NCBI GenBank assembly: GCA_916610825.1
Contig: OU744452.1
Span: 5,181,543-5,245,542, forward strand
Origin: Haliclystus octoradiatus
Taxonomy: Eukaryota; Cnidaria; Staurozoa; Stauromedusae; Haliclystidae
DNA length: 64,000 bases
Direction of reading: 5' to 3'
Made by a program: the position numbers and the translations under genes. Positions 36,195-49,680 of this stretch are shown here, in pieces; positions within the stretch are counted from its first letter, which is position 1; the number at the start of each line of letters is the position of its first letter. The notes under the pieces were generated by a model, which saw nothing but the letters and a program-made list of their open reading frames with translations, searched no databases and had not been told where the DNA came from.

Positions 36195-37619
36195 CTTTTA
36201 GGGGTTGCCATGGAATTTCGTGGGTTGTCTTGACATAACTGCTAAACACATGGTACAAATCCACCAATCATGATACAAGTTTTTTTCAAGTGATTATTAA
36301 TATGTGGTACCACTGTCCACAGGGCCAATTGGGGTGAAATATGTAAGGTGATTTAATGGTGTTTCGCTCTCCCTGGACTGCCCACAACGTATTTAACTTC
36401 TATAAAATAAGGATAATTATTCAAAATAAGTCCAAAATACCAAAATATGACATTTTCATACAATGCAAATGGATGTCAAGTCATTATTTCGAAATAATAT
36501 TTTTAATTTGCTGAGAATCCTTAGAAAATCAATAATAGGAAGAATTTAAACCATAAGGACTAAGTTGTCAATGTAAACCCGACCGTACTGGCATAATGTG
36601 AACTACAGATTGCCTGAGTGTTGTGACCATCGGAAATGAAGGACCAATATACCTTCAAATTGTAGCACTTATTTCTATAACCTGTGCCTACAGGTTCAGA
36701 TGTACAGGCAGGATAGGCTCAGTCTTACGTAACACTAATATTAGTTACCTCAGGAAAGCGACCACCTATAATCAATATCAGCGAGACAACAATATTGGAT
36801 CAATGTGTTACTTCTACATTTACTGGTAAGCCATACATACACCAGATGAAATATCAAGTAACTATTCCTAATAAGGCGCCAGGTATATCTGACTTTACAT
36901 ATCGACATTTCTATAGATTACCTGAGCAAAGTGGCCGTCTGAGATAAACATTTAATTATCAACTAGGTATCCGTAACCAAATGATAACAAAGCAACCATT
37001 ATGAGATAGCTGTATAACATATCTAGGGTTTAAGTATCCTATACACCAGACTTCAAAAGTAAAGGGACATTGTGACAACTATATGACACTGCACAGTATA
37101 TAATGTGGGACCGCTGGTGAGATGAATACCTCAATGAATGAATATAGACATTAATTGAGTCTACGATCTGAGAAATTTCTTGTGCTGAAAATCAAACCAA
37201 CGTCATGTTGTGGAGAGATAACATTAGAGTTTATGAGTGGGAAAACTGCTTTGGCGACGCATCAGCATTGTAATATTGTGAGGAGCGGTAATGGCAATCC
37301 CTGCTCCCATGAGGTCCATAGACAGCTATTTTAATCAGTGTTGTTTAATAAGAAGACTTAGAGGTAGTATCCTCTACTGAGTCTACTCCATGGAACTGAG
37401 AGTTGCGGTACACAGTCAAGAGAAACTTCTTACAAAAAAGTGTCCCATATTCGCAAATAGCAAAAGGTCAATCAGTTGCTAGTTTGAGTTACGCGATTGG
37501 ATTTAATTGTTCGTGCTAACTTAGTAACTCGAAAGGAGACAGTAACATGTTGCGCTGATCGAAACATGAATCACAGCTTGACAAAGATATCAAGTCCGAT
37601 AACCTGCTATAAAGGTTAA

Positions 37620-37785
37620 TGGTTATCACTATAAAGCAGCCACCTGTCCACAGTGGTCATTCTTGGTTTGTCTAAATAGTATTTTCTATTGAAACGACCC
37701 TGCTTATAAAGGCCACCTGCATATAGCTTTGTCAATTTATCTACCTATCATAGATGGCTGTCATATACAGGTTTCACTGTGTAGT
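37620..37785. repeat. ACGGCCAC-family MITE copy
   Basis: Ends in gtttcactg-like sequence and shares aaaggccacctgcatata and atagtattttctattga with the copy at 31410-31565. The left end is unclear. Confidence 0.55.
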
Positions 37786-40531
37786 CAAACATTCCTGAGA
37801 TAATATTTAGTTCTTAGTTCATTTTGAAATTTATCGAGTTTCGTCAATTTACGAGAGTTGTAGTAAACAGAAATAAATGAGAATTCCCATTGTACTTACT
37901 GGCCTTTAGAATTACAAATTGCTAGAATTTATAGGTATAGCTGGAACAAAGTGAGAAACTGTAAAGTAAAACTCAGAATGAAATCATGATATACTTTATC
38001 ATTCAAGTTTCAACTAAATATATCTTTAGATTGGATGCAGATTACAGACTGTTAGTTCCCGTCGTCAATATGTAGAAACTCCGATCGGATGCACACCTTT
38101 ACTCTTGACTGTTTCTGATAAATCTGATCTGATTAAATTTGTGACAGAGTAGGGCTATAAAATTAAAAACCTTCCTTCTTTCGCCTTTTTTAAATCCAGA
38201 ATAATTATACAGTGCATGTAATCATATTTAGGAAAGGTATGTTTCTTCTTCTACAAATTAGAAAAAACCTGTGCTACTGTAAAAACTTAATGCTCTGAAT
38301 AAATGATGATTATTGACGATGATGATTCTACAAATTTGATGTTATTATAAATTAAATACCTGCACAGAATGTGATTGGCTGAATCCGATGCGAATATCAT
38401 TATCTGATTCATGTTTGCTGAATCCTATCCAGTGATCATGAACTCAGAATAAATGTACTAGGCTCGATCTGTGCTCAATTTTGGATTCGGACTATGAAAT
38501 TATTTAGCGATGATAATGAAAAGAAGAAATTAAAAGCATAACCTGTCAAAGATATTGTGATATTCTGTTTCTACACATCTAAATAATGCCATCATCGACT
38601 CTCAATAACTGAACTATTGTGTACAAGGAAATAATTTAGCTACTGTAATTAATTAAATATGTAAATCATATCTAAATGTGTAAGTATCTTATATTATCTT
38701 TGATGAATTAGAATTTTGATATTTGTGTTACTTATGGAGAATGCTATAGCCTCATTAGTGTGTTTGTATATAGGGTTAACAACGTAATCATTAATTAAAT
38801 ATTGTATTGGTTGACACGTTTTCCCCATGCAAGACTACCAATTGATGATAATGAATAGGCATGACAGCTCTACAACATGCATTGCATGTAATTGAATGTA
38901 TTCTAGTTTGTCGAAGATTCCCTTTACTCTAATCCGTATTTAGGTTATATGAAAAGGAGCAATCGTCCAATTGTCTCTTCTCGAATTGAGAAGATATAAC
39001 ATTGATCAACTATACTAAAATTCTACAAATATCAGGATAAGAACTTGACACAGTCACACACACAAAATATATCATATGATGATTGTCCAAAGTCTTTGAG
39101 GATCTTGCTAAATCACTTTGCTAAATCACTTTCTTGTGGCGTTGTTATTTACATTTCTGCTAAAATTCAAAGTTCGTAATTTTATGCATTGTTTATTATT
39201 CTATGCTTCATTTCGACGCTTTGTCTCGCTTAAGTAGTTTCTTCCTTGCCTCCCGCAACTTAAATTTTACCTAAATGCACCAAATGGTTGACCATCAATC
39301 TTTATGTTGAATCCCTCAATCAATGTCAATAATTAAGATCAATTAGTTCATGTTACAAGAATAAAATTTACAAAAGCATAATGTAGGCTACTACCCGATA
39401 GAGATAGATATCCAACCAACCAAGCATCTATGTCAGGGCTCATCAACGGATATACACAAAAATTAGACATCTACCTGGAAAATGTTAATATAAGGGTCAT
39501 ACTTTGAACAATGACTTCTGGTGGTCTGATATTACTGCGTGGAGTTGAGGGCCGTTATGGAATGGGGTTAATATTACTGCTCCCTCGTTTTTCTGTTTGA
39601 AACTAAAAATAAAACCACGGTGGACCATAAATCAGAAATTCGCAGTTACCACGTTCGCAATAGCTGTTAAACATGTTAAGCTATGGTGGAACACTTTATC
39701 AGAAGACATTTGATTTGATTTAGCTCTTTAACAGTCTACACACACTAGACAGCCAGACTAGGCACATAGATCTATATGGCTCTACAGGTTAGTTAATCAT
39801 GGACTACACTATTTATACACTTCGTACAAAGCTATATGTAAGTGGAGGCCAGGAAATTTATTTTATTCACCTTTCAATGTTAACTTAAGTTGACAAAATA
39901 TATCACATTATAATATAGACAGTGACTCACTAGGCGAGCTAACATTATTGGGCCTAGTTGATTGAGAATTCCTTAGAACTTACTTTTTAATGTCAGGCTA
40001 TTTGTCTAATCGTGTTTTGAATCAAAACCTTGTGATATTGAAATCTAACTATTAAAAGCTGAGTTAGGTTACACCTTATTGTATGTTAATTCTTCAAACA
40101 TCTTCTCTTACCCTGTCCGAATTTCAGGCTACATAAAAAGGAGCCAACGTCTCTTGATAATGATTAAGTTAGTCTACATTTTCAGCTCATTATGTTGGGC
40201 TATAGATCTATATATCAACAGCGTTGACGAGCAAAGAAAACATCAATTATACTGGAATTCTACGATGAGCAGGATAAGAACTTCATTTCTACACAAAATA
40301 TATTATATGACGATTGTCGAAAGTCTTTATGTTGAATCTTCAATCTCATCAATTTCCGACAAGACCGCCATTTTTTCTGGCCATAAGAAATCTCAAAGTC
40401 AAGTCAAAATTTGAAATTCAAATCAAAACGAAGTAAAGTGCGAGATGTTTTCAGATGTGGCCAAAATTATCAGACGGGACAGGATTCTACTGCGCATGAC
40501 GCCCTGCAGCCTGTTGAATATTCTGCTTACC

Positions 40532-40541
40532 CCTTTCATCT
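40532..40541. repeat. 10-bp junction between E2 and E3
   Basis: The bases cctttcatct hold the right copy of E2's duplication (1-9) and the left copy of E3's duplication (2-10). Confidence 0.9.
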
Positions 40542-42679
40542 GGTAAACGGAAAATTCAACTCGCGTCAGCTCTATTTAGTATCCAGTCTACCTTTTCAAT
40601 GCTGTCGACGCGGCTGCGTTTTCTGCGTAAAGCTACTTGGCGTTTTAGTTGACGTTCATAACTTCATATTGAGCTTTTAATCATGGCGATGGCGGTTTAA
40701 ACTTTGCAGTTTCCAGATTTTGTAAGAATGAAATTGTTGGAAACACAATGTAAAATTGTTTGAAATGATGGAATCAGTACAGCTTCATATGCAACAAAGT
40801 ATTTATTTTTATGAAGAAGATATATTTAACTGAGATGAGATGGATAAGTGAAAATATTCAAGTGAGTTTATCTGAATTCGAACTGACACGAGTTGACATG
40901 AGCCTAGCGCGAGTTGACATTCTTTTCTTCGTTATTGGCGTTGATTTCTTCATATTCTAATTCCCCATTGTGCCTCAATAACAAAGTAAGCAATACCTTC
41001 AAGTCAGTTAGTTAGTTAATTTGTATGTGGGTAATATTGCGAAGATGTTTGTGCGATTTTATGGTCGCACACATCACACAACAAGCATATTAGGCTATAA
41101 TTTTCTAAGGGTTCGGCGAAATTCACAAGCTTTGTTAAGAAAAGAACATGATACATCATCATTTATCCAGAGCCTTCAAGTTTGAATTAATTATTTTTCC
41201 AAAGAGCAGAGACATTTGAGCTCAAATTCAAGTTTGCTTCTTAAAAAGTCAGACACATAACTGCCTCGGACTTTGCTGAAATACTCTCGGAAACTACGTA
41301 AATATAATAGTGAAACTAATTTAATATAACACGGTATCACACGTTTAAGGGCCATCCATGAAGTACTCAGAGAGTCAGACTGGACCCTCCCTGTATTCAG
41401 CAGTACACTTTCAAATAACCCACCTATCTTCCATGTACGCCAGGCTACTCGCAAAGATTCCCCCTCTTCTCACTAGTCTCTGCTTTTGTTGTTGTGGTTT
41501 GAGCAAGCAAGGGAACAGATCTACTTCTAAATTGTCGCTATTCCATTTGTGTGTCTGTAATGTCTACAACAGCGGGGATTAGGGAAGCCGTTTTAGATCC
41601 AATCAATGCATGACTTATATCTTTGGATTCGTCGTAACCCGGAGGTGTCCTTCCACTGCTTTATTTCTTCGATTGGCCAAGTTTTGACGGAAAAATAACC
41701 AAAAACTGTTTTTTTATTTGTTCGCAATGCCGCGCTATTCTTCAAAGGAGCTGCTTAATCAAACAGTTTCCATACATGATAAACACTCTATTTGTCTAGA
41801 AACATTGAAGCAGAACACCCTTTTGTTATTTCTGTAAAACGGCACTTCCACATTATAATGATAGCTGGATGTGTAACAAAAGCGGCAGTGAAAACGCAAT
41901 AATATCAAAATAAATGTAAACAAACTCTTCATTCTTCGATTGCAAATATCATCAATTTAGAAATTGATCTATGAAGTTTGTTCCGATAACTAAAGGGCTA
42001 TTTACACTGCAGCAAAATAGGCACGGTACTCGTCAATTAACACATCAAAGGTGTGAAGGTGTCAAGTGGTTTTGAGCACGGGCCAAGCAAAAACACTGTC
42101 TAAACGGCTTTTTCAGACATTGAAAAGCGGCACCGTGCCTACTATTTTGATCGTGCCGAGAACATTTCTCGAGGTAGTCTCGGCCCGCTCAAAAAGTGGG
42201 CACCGTGCCGTTTTGCAGTAATTATGACGTCATCGTAGAAGTTGCGTCTCTTTACAGTGGAATTCTGAGGTTTTCTAATAAAATCAGTAACAGACTAAAG
42301 ATTAGCAAGTTAGATAAGCATATTAAGCATATTTTGTTTCGTATTTCTGTAGAAAATTGATGAAGTTTCTGTAGTATAAAGGTTTAATTATGCAAATTGT
42401 AACTGCGTGTGCGGAGCGTAAATTTAGATGTGTATTTTGTTACAGAAATACTGCTCTAGCGTGGTAGCATGTCCAGGAGGTGAAAGAGTAACTCAAATGT
42501 ATATGAATTTTGCCACGATTGGCTATTACGTCGAAAAGTTTTATGTCGAAAAGTTTAACGTCGAAAATTTAACGTTGAAAAAAATAAACCGCAAAAATGG
42601 ATGTTTAATGTCGAAAAGCGGTTTTATTGCCATTTTATTTTTCTGCGTTTTTTTTCTGCGTTTTTTAATTGTGCTGTTA

Positions 42680-45562
42680 AAGTGGGAATAATCCCCCAGA
42701 CTATCTTTACGTATGTAGTAGAACTCGACGTGAAAAAACAATGGCGTAATTTTTTTTTGATCTGGAAATTATTTCTTGGTAAAAAATGCCTTCAAAGTGG
42801 TGTTTTGACCAAATGTCGCTTAGGAAAAAAAAGGGATTGGATATAGCTTTATGACGACAAAGTCACAAGTCGTGCGGTTTTTCTAATAGACTTTAGATCG
42901 AATTAATCACGCGATGTTGCGTTTGAGATGGCGTAGCTCTGTAACGGCAATCTATTTTTCTCTCTCACAAAACTGAGGTAAGGAAGAACATATAAACTCA
43001 AGAGTAGCAAAATTCCAGATGATTTAATGATTTTGAAGTTTACGAATTTGAAGAAATTAAAAATCAGAAAATGTTTCATTCGTAGCACGTGTTATACAGA
43101 TTATATTTTAACATATCATTCTCACACATATTTAACACATATCAAAAGATTCTCTGGTGACCCACAATAGCTAGATAATTAGAATTTATTGTTGTAAGCA
43201 TGAGCCTGAACTGATAATGGAGTATTCTTTTGAGGGTAAAAATCATAACGTATGGCGGGAAACGCTATAAGAACACCATAACCATTAATTTTATAGTCCT
43301 CTTTTCACAGAAACGAAATCTGCTCATATGATTTATTTCGTCTCTGTAGCAAGGTATTTTGTGCAAAGTATAGCTTCTGCACTGTACATTACCACATCCT
43401 ATAAACTACAGATTGTGATATGAATGATGCTAACATGTTCTACTTTCTTGCCAAAGGAATGAATACTAGACTGGTAACACAATTTGGTGGCGTATGTATA
43501 ATCAGGAACGAGACTTCACATTGCAAAACCCTAATTTTGTTAATCAGATAACGTTGGTAGAGAGGATAACAATTTATGCAATGAAGATATACCGCAAAAC
43601 CGAAAAATGATAAAATATGCATAACCGTAGTTCTGGTATACGGCTGTAAATTTGAATAAGAACGTCCAAGCCCTCATATCATTGTTGTACTATTTTCCGA
43701 TATTTTATAGAATTTTAGAGTGTAATGTACTGAAGAATTTTCAATCGTTTTATAATAATTGAATGCTTAGTGAATGAATGATGAACACTTTGTTAGACTA
43801 TTGAGTATAATATATCTATCTACAGTCGTATAAACTATACGATTACATGGTTAAAGAATTACTAGACAAACATCAATTTCAACTTAAACTTTGAAATGAT
43901 AATTGAAAAATGTCTACTTAATAATTTAGTAATACTTAAAGAAATCCGAAAAAGTACAATTAATACTTTGCAGTACCAACTATTTCGAAAGAAAAGTCGT
44001 CTGTGCAAGCCTGTGCAAATCGAGTCAGTTTACATTCACATTTAGATCAAGAAAAGGATATCTTGTAGAAATATTTAATCAAGAACAAATTTCAGATAGA
44101 GTTAAAAATAGTTATAACTTATTTATATAGCGTAGGATAAAGCTATTTCGAAGGGCACGTGTCTAATTAAGATTTGAAGAAGTACTGCGGTCACACAGAA
44201 TACGTAACTAATATGTATTACTGGACTAGTCACAAAGGAACACTCGCACCGCCTGACATTTGTGTTTATCCGCAATCTATATCAGATTCTTTGTAAAGGT
44301 TTACTTGACATGAATTTCATGATGGTATATGCGATAAAAAACACACAATAATTGGCGCAACAGTTTCGATTTAATCTAAAATCATCTTCAGGCAATGTAA
44401 AAAGATAGAGTTAAAAAGTTACATGAATATTTATATAAAAATCTAATTAATTTGTCTATTGAATTTATCGGAACGGTATTATACTTTTTAACAATGGCAA
44501 ACAATAATTACAGGAGAGATATTTTAGCACAAGAACTAATTACGAATATACGATACAAACACGGTGAAATAACAGTTACAATCAAAAATAGTTTAACAGC
44601 GGCAAAATGCTCTTTGGTATTATTCTTCCATTTTCTGTATTTCTTCCGGTCGTTGTTTAATATATTGCCGACATGAGTGGTCGACATGACAGCATCGCGC
44701 ATGTCACACAAGATAACAACAGTTAGATTTAGCGTAACTATGAATATGGAATAGTAATAGTTTAGAACAAATTGACAAACAGAAAAACTAAGTACGGATA
44801 TACTTTAAGACAGATACAATGAAATAATTATTACAACCAAAAACAAATAATCCAAAATCCTCTCATCAATGGCAAAATGTTCTATCAGATTGATTACCAA
44901 CTTTCTGTATTTCCTCTGGTCGTTGTTGAATAAATTGCCGACTTGATTGGCCGACATGACAGCATCGCGCATGTCACACAAGACCATAGACAAATTAATT
45001 AGATTTTTATATAAATATTCATGTAACTTTTTAACTCTCTCTTTTTACATTGCCTGAAGATGATTTTAGATTAAATCGAAACTGTTGCGCCAATTATTGT
45101 GTTTTTTATCGCATATACCATCATATATATCAGATTCATCGCGCTTAATGGCGCTACGAGAAATTATTTCGACTGAGCGTTGCAATAGATTTTATTCTGC
45201 TCCTGTAATCACAAATTGCATCTTTTTACGTAATTCGGGAGTGTATATGTTTGTTCATGGCTCAGCCTTGTCAGAAATTTTTGTTATGTGACCTCTCGGA
45301 GCTAGGTCACCTCAAAGATAGCGTCGCGTAATTAGCCCACTCTAAAGTCTGTTAGACAAACCGCACGACTTGTGACTTTGTCGTCATAAAGCTAGATCCA
45401 ATCCCTTTTTTTCTTAGCGACATTTGGGTCAAAACACCACTTTGAAGGCGTTTTTCACCAAGAAATAATTTCCAGATCGAAAAAAAATTACGCCACTGTT
45501 TTTTTCACGTCGGGATCTACTACATACGTAAAGATAGTCTGGGGGTTTATTCCCACTTTAAA
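42680..45562. repeat. Long inverted repeat pair inside E3
   Basis: The arms 42680-42895 and about 45343-45562 are inverted copies of about 215 bp (for example cgcacgacttgtgactttgt at 45363 and its complement near 42870). The loop contains no recognised gene. Confidence 0.8.
44320..45122. mobile_element. Innermost palindromic element
   Basis: Arms 44320-44457 and 44985-45122 are inverted copies of about 137 bp that are almost identical, containing gcctgaagatgattttagat and aactgttgcgccaattattg. Between the arms a block of about 110 bp occurs twice in direct orientation (about 44625 and 44885; shared tgacagcatcgcgcatgtca). The near-identity of the arms suggests recent formation or gene conversion. 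Superfamily unknown. Confidence 0.75.
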
Positions 45563-45629
45563 ACTTTAAAGATAGTGCCGTATAACAGATAATAAATGTG
45601 TTAGTAATTATTTCCATTCAAAATACCAC

Positions 45630-45870
45630 GGCTTTTAAATATGAAGAATATTGCCAGCGTGCACCTATCGCAGGGGCGTGCACTAAAAACTTTTTAAATA
45701 TGAAGAATACTACCAGTGTAGTATTAAATTAAATATGAAGAATACTACCAGCGTGTTCCTGTAGCAGGGCGTTGTAGCAGGGCGTGCACTTTAAACTTTT
45801 AATAAAATATGAAGTGTATTACCGGCGTGCACCTATCGCAGGGGCGTGCACTTAAATACTTTTCATTTCA
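45630..45870 (-). repeat. Minisatellite of GCACGCC type, inverted orientation
   Basis: Three to four units with atatgaagaatatt(g)ccag and gcgtgcacctatcgcagg are the reverse complement of the units in the larger array at 48955-49680. Confidence 0.75.
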
Positions 45871-46115
45871 AAGAGCTTTTTCATCAAGTTATTCATTTTC
45901 GACATTAAACTTATCGGGACACAACGCCAACGCGATACAACGCAACAGTAACGCATGAATTTGATTCATTACAAACTCCTGCTAAATAGCTATAATTAAA
46001 ACTACAGACGAAGGTGTATATATATGTTATCTTTGTTTGGTATCCAATACTATTCATTTTAAAGGGGTTTTTCATCGAGTTATTCATTTTCGACATTAAA
46101 CTTATCGGGACACGG
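45870..46115 (-). repeat. Single inverted monomer of the 196-bp satellite
   Basis: The block, including attcattttcgacattaaac and tttgattcattacaaactc, is the reverse complement of the monomer repeated at 46440-48050. The junction words occur at both ends. Confidence 0.75.
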
Positions 46116-46439
46116 CTCAGTACCTGTACCTATATAGGTGAAAGTTTTATTCTTCGAATGATATATATCGTTTTCTATTACATCCTAGAAATTATTTGAC
46201 ATACAACTAATCGATATCGAACGATTATTTAATATAGAACTATTTCATAAATATTTAACAACCTCATGTAAGTTCTTTATTTTATAATCAATTTATATGA
46301 AATCAACAAGAGGCTGACAAGGTAAATATGACAACGAAGAGAATAAATATATAAAGTAATTTTATTCTATTTAATTGTAATTAGAGGATATATGATATTG
46401 TAACAGGATATACATGTTAACTTAATATAAATTGTTGTT

Positions 46440-48050
46440 AATAGAAAATGAAAAGTATTGGACACTGTAGAAAGGTAACATATAGATACACCTTCTTATG
46501 TAGTTTTAATTATCAATTATAGTTATTTAAGTATAGTTTGTAATGAATCAAATTCATGTGTTATTGTTAGTGATGAAAATCGCGTTCTGCCCCGATAGGT
46601 TTAATGTCGAAAATGAATAACTTGATTAAAAAACCCTTTAAAATGAAAAGTATTGGACACTGTAGAAAGGTAACATATAGATACACCTTCTTATGTAGTT
46701 TTAATTATCAATTATAGTTATTTAAGTATAGTTTGTAATGAATCAAATTCATGTGTTATTGTTAGTGATGAAAATCGCGTTGTGTGAAAATCGCGTTGTG
46801 TCCCGATAGGTTTAATGTCGAAAATGAATAACTTGATTAAAAAACCTTTTAAAATGAAAAGTATTGGACACTGTAGAAACGTAATATATAGATACACCTT
46901 TTTATGTAGTTTTAATTATCAATTATAGTTATTTGAGTATAGTTTGTAACGAATCAAACTCATGTGTTATTGTTAGTGATGAAAATCGCGTTGTGTCCCG
47001 ATAGGTTTAATGTCGAAAATGAATAACTTGATTAAAAAACCGTTTAAAATGAAAAGTATTGGACACTGTAAAAAGATACTATATAGATACACCTTTTTAT
47101 GTAGTTTTAACTATCAATTATAGTTATTTAAGTATAGTTTGTAATGAATCAAATTCATGTGTTATTGTTAGTGATGAAAATCGCGTTGTGTCCCGATAGG
47201 TTTAATGTCGAAAATGAATAACTTGATTAAAAAACCTTTTAAAATGAAAAGTATTGGACACTGTAGAAAGATACCATATAGATACACCTTCTTATGTAGT
47301 TTTAACTATCAATTATAGTTATTTAAGTATAGTTTGTAATGAATCAAATTCATGTGTTATTGTTAGTGATGAGAATCGCGTTCTCGCCCCGATAGGTTTA
47401 ATGTCGAAAATGAATAACTTGATTAAAAAACCCTTTAAAATGAAAAGTATTGGACACTGTAGAAAGGTAACATATAGATACACCTTCTTATGTAGTTTTA
47501 ATTATCAATTATAGTTATTTAAGTATAGTTTGTAATGAATCAAATTCATGTGTTATTGTTAGTGATGAGAATCGCGTTCTCGCCCCGATAGGTTTAATGT
47601 CGAAAATGAATAACTTGATTAAAAAACCCTTTAAAATGAAAAGTATTGGACACTGTAGAAAGGTAACATATAGATACACATTTGCATGAAGTAATAACTA
47701 TCAATTATAGTTAGTTAAGTAGAGTTTGTAATGATTCAAATTCATGTGTTATTGTTAGTGATGCAAATCGCGTTGTGTGAAAATCGCGTTGTGTCCCGAT
47801 AGGTTTAATGTCGAAAATGAATAACTTGATTAAAAAACCCTTTAAAATGAAAAGTAAATGACACTATAGAAACGTATCATATAGATACACCTTCTTATAC
47901 AGTTTTAATTATCAATTATAGTTATTTGAGTATAGTTTGTAATGAATCAAATTCATGTGTTATTGTTAGTGATTAGAATCGCGTTGTGTCCCGATATGTT
48001 TCATATCGAAAATGAATAGCTTGATGAAAAAACCGTTTAAAATTAAAAGT
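46440..48050 (+). repeat. Tandem array of a 196-bp monomer, eight units
   Basis: The word atgaaaagta begins units at 46448, 46644, 46854, 47049, 47244, 47440, 47636 and 47847, so the period is 195-196 bp. Two units are 210-211 bp because gaaaatcgcgttgtgt is doubled. Each unit carries aatgtcgaaaatgaataact and atagttatttaagtatag. The last unit decays towards 48050. Short ORFs within it arise from the repeat and are not genes. Confidence 0.92.
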
Positions 48051-48954
48051 ATACGGAATGTCGCGTTGTTACTTGATAAGTTTAATTTCGAAAACTAAAT
48101 TTGAGATTGATCAAAAGTTTCTTCGTGAAACATTTCAGAGTGAAAGATAGCAACAAAAAACTACAAATAGATTATTTATCATACCATCGTCAGTTCAAAA
48201 GAATAAATATTAATTTACAAATTATTTAATAGGCTATAATGGATTTATAAACTTAACACATTGTAATTGTTATAATACTGCTAGAAATTAAACAATGAAA
48301 AAGGAAGGAACCTAGTCAATTACAAATGTGTTATTTTTATGCAGTACTTTACAAAAGGAGTCGGGAACGGATAGAGTCACTCTGAGTGCATTGTGAGGTT
48401 TTTTATCAAGGATAATTAACATTTCATGTACTACACAGTCGAATTTATTGCTGCATTTTTCTCTACTGAAAATAAATGTTATACTATACAATACTATAAG
48501 TTATTAGATATATATATATTTTTTTTTTTTTGGGGGGGGGGTGTAACACGGTAATTCCAGCCTCTGCAAAGAACAAAACTTGAAAATGCTCCTAAAAAGT
48601 TCCTAAAATCCAACAAAATAAGGTAATTTTTTATTTTTCCAATTCAAAGTTGATTTCTCAAAACTCTCAAATTTGAAAAGGAGACTAAAATCTGAATTTT
48701 GCAATTCAATTTTTCTCATCGTAATCGTTTATCGGGGTGAACAATTTAATCCATCGTTTTATCACGTAGTTCTTTGTTTCACTATTACGTTTGACCATGG
48801 TTTGACTATTTCTCAAAAATGTAGTGTATTTCCGCAGTATCCTTTTGCCACCGGGATTGTGTCTGTTTAACAGTGGGGAATCTGTCATAACAAAGCGAAC
48901 AAAGTTAGCGTACGTGTAAATAAGATAAATTCAAATGTAATATAGTTAAAAGTT

Positions 48955-49680
48955 TCAAGTGCACGCCCCTGCTATATAGGTGCACGTTGGTTTAATGGTC
49001 TTCATATTTAATTAAAGTTTTGATTGCACCACCATGCGATAGGTACACGCCAGTAATATCCATATGTAAAAAAGTTTTTTAAGTGCACACCCTGCTATAT
49101 GTGCACGCCGGTAATAATCTTCATATTTAAATTCAAGTTTTATGTGCACGCCCTGCTATAGGTGCACACCGGTAATAATCTTCATATTTAAATTCAAGTT
49201 TTATGTGCACGCCCTGCTATAGGTACACGCCGGTACTATTCTTTATATTATTTAGTTTTATGTGCACGCCCTGCTATAGGTGCACGCCGGTAATAATCTT
49301 CATATTTAAATTCAAGTTTTATGTGCACGCCCTGCTATAGGTGCACGCCGGTAATATTCTTTATATTTAGACGATACGATAGGGTGCACGCCGGTAATAT
49401 TCTTCATATTTAAATTCAAGTTATAAGTGCACGCTCATACGATAAGTGCACTCCGGTAATATTCTTATTTAGTTTTATGTGCACGCCCCTACTATAAGTA
49501 CACGACGGTGATATTCCTCATATTTAAATTCAAGTTATAAGTGCACGCCCATACGATAGATGCACTCCGGTAATATTATTCATATTTAAAAATAAATTAA
49601 GTGCACGCCCATGAGATAGGTGCACGCTCTTAACCTTTAAAAACTTTTATGTCCACGCCTCTGTTTTAGGTGCACGCTGT
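48955..49680 (+). repeat. Minisatellite of about 62-bp units
   Basis: About a dozen units contain gtgcacgccctgctataggt, gcacgccggtaat and ttcatatttaaattcaag. The unit length varies around 58-65 bp, and the edges are more diverged than the centre. Confidence 0.88.

Larger units (their letters stand above)
33491..40531. mobile_element. Element E2, long-TIR transposon of the same family as E1
   Basis: Terminal inverted repeats of about 740-780 bp (33491-34275 and 39790-40531) begin ggtaagcagaatattcaaca. The flanking duplication is cctttcatc (33482-33490 and 40532-40540). The outer 100 bp are close to those of E1, and an internal stretch (gtggaacactttatcaga) is shared with E1 at about 32475, so they are subfamilies of one family. 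A partial extra copy of TIR sequence lies at about 38935-39100. No transposase ORF is recognised in its 7041 bp. Confidence 0.88.

Noticed and set aside
44390..45075. Penelope-like terminal repeat with a hammerhead-like core (cctgaagatgattttagat ... atcgaaac)
   Set aside because: The word recalls such elements, but the CTGATGA core is not matched and no RT or GIY-YIG coding is nearby.
46440..49680. CRISPR-like repeat arrays
   Set aside because: The units are contiguous tandem monomers (196 bp and about 62 bp) without unique spacers, in an animal genome.
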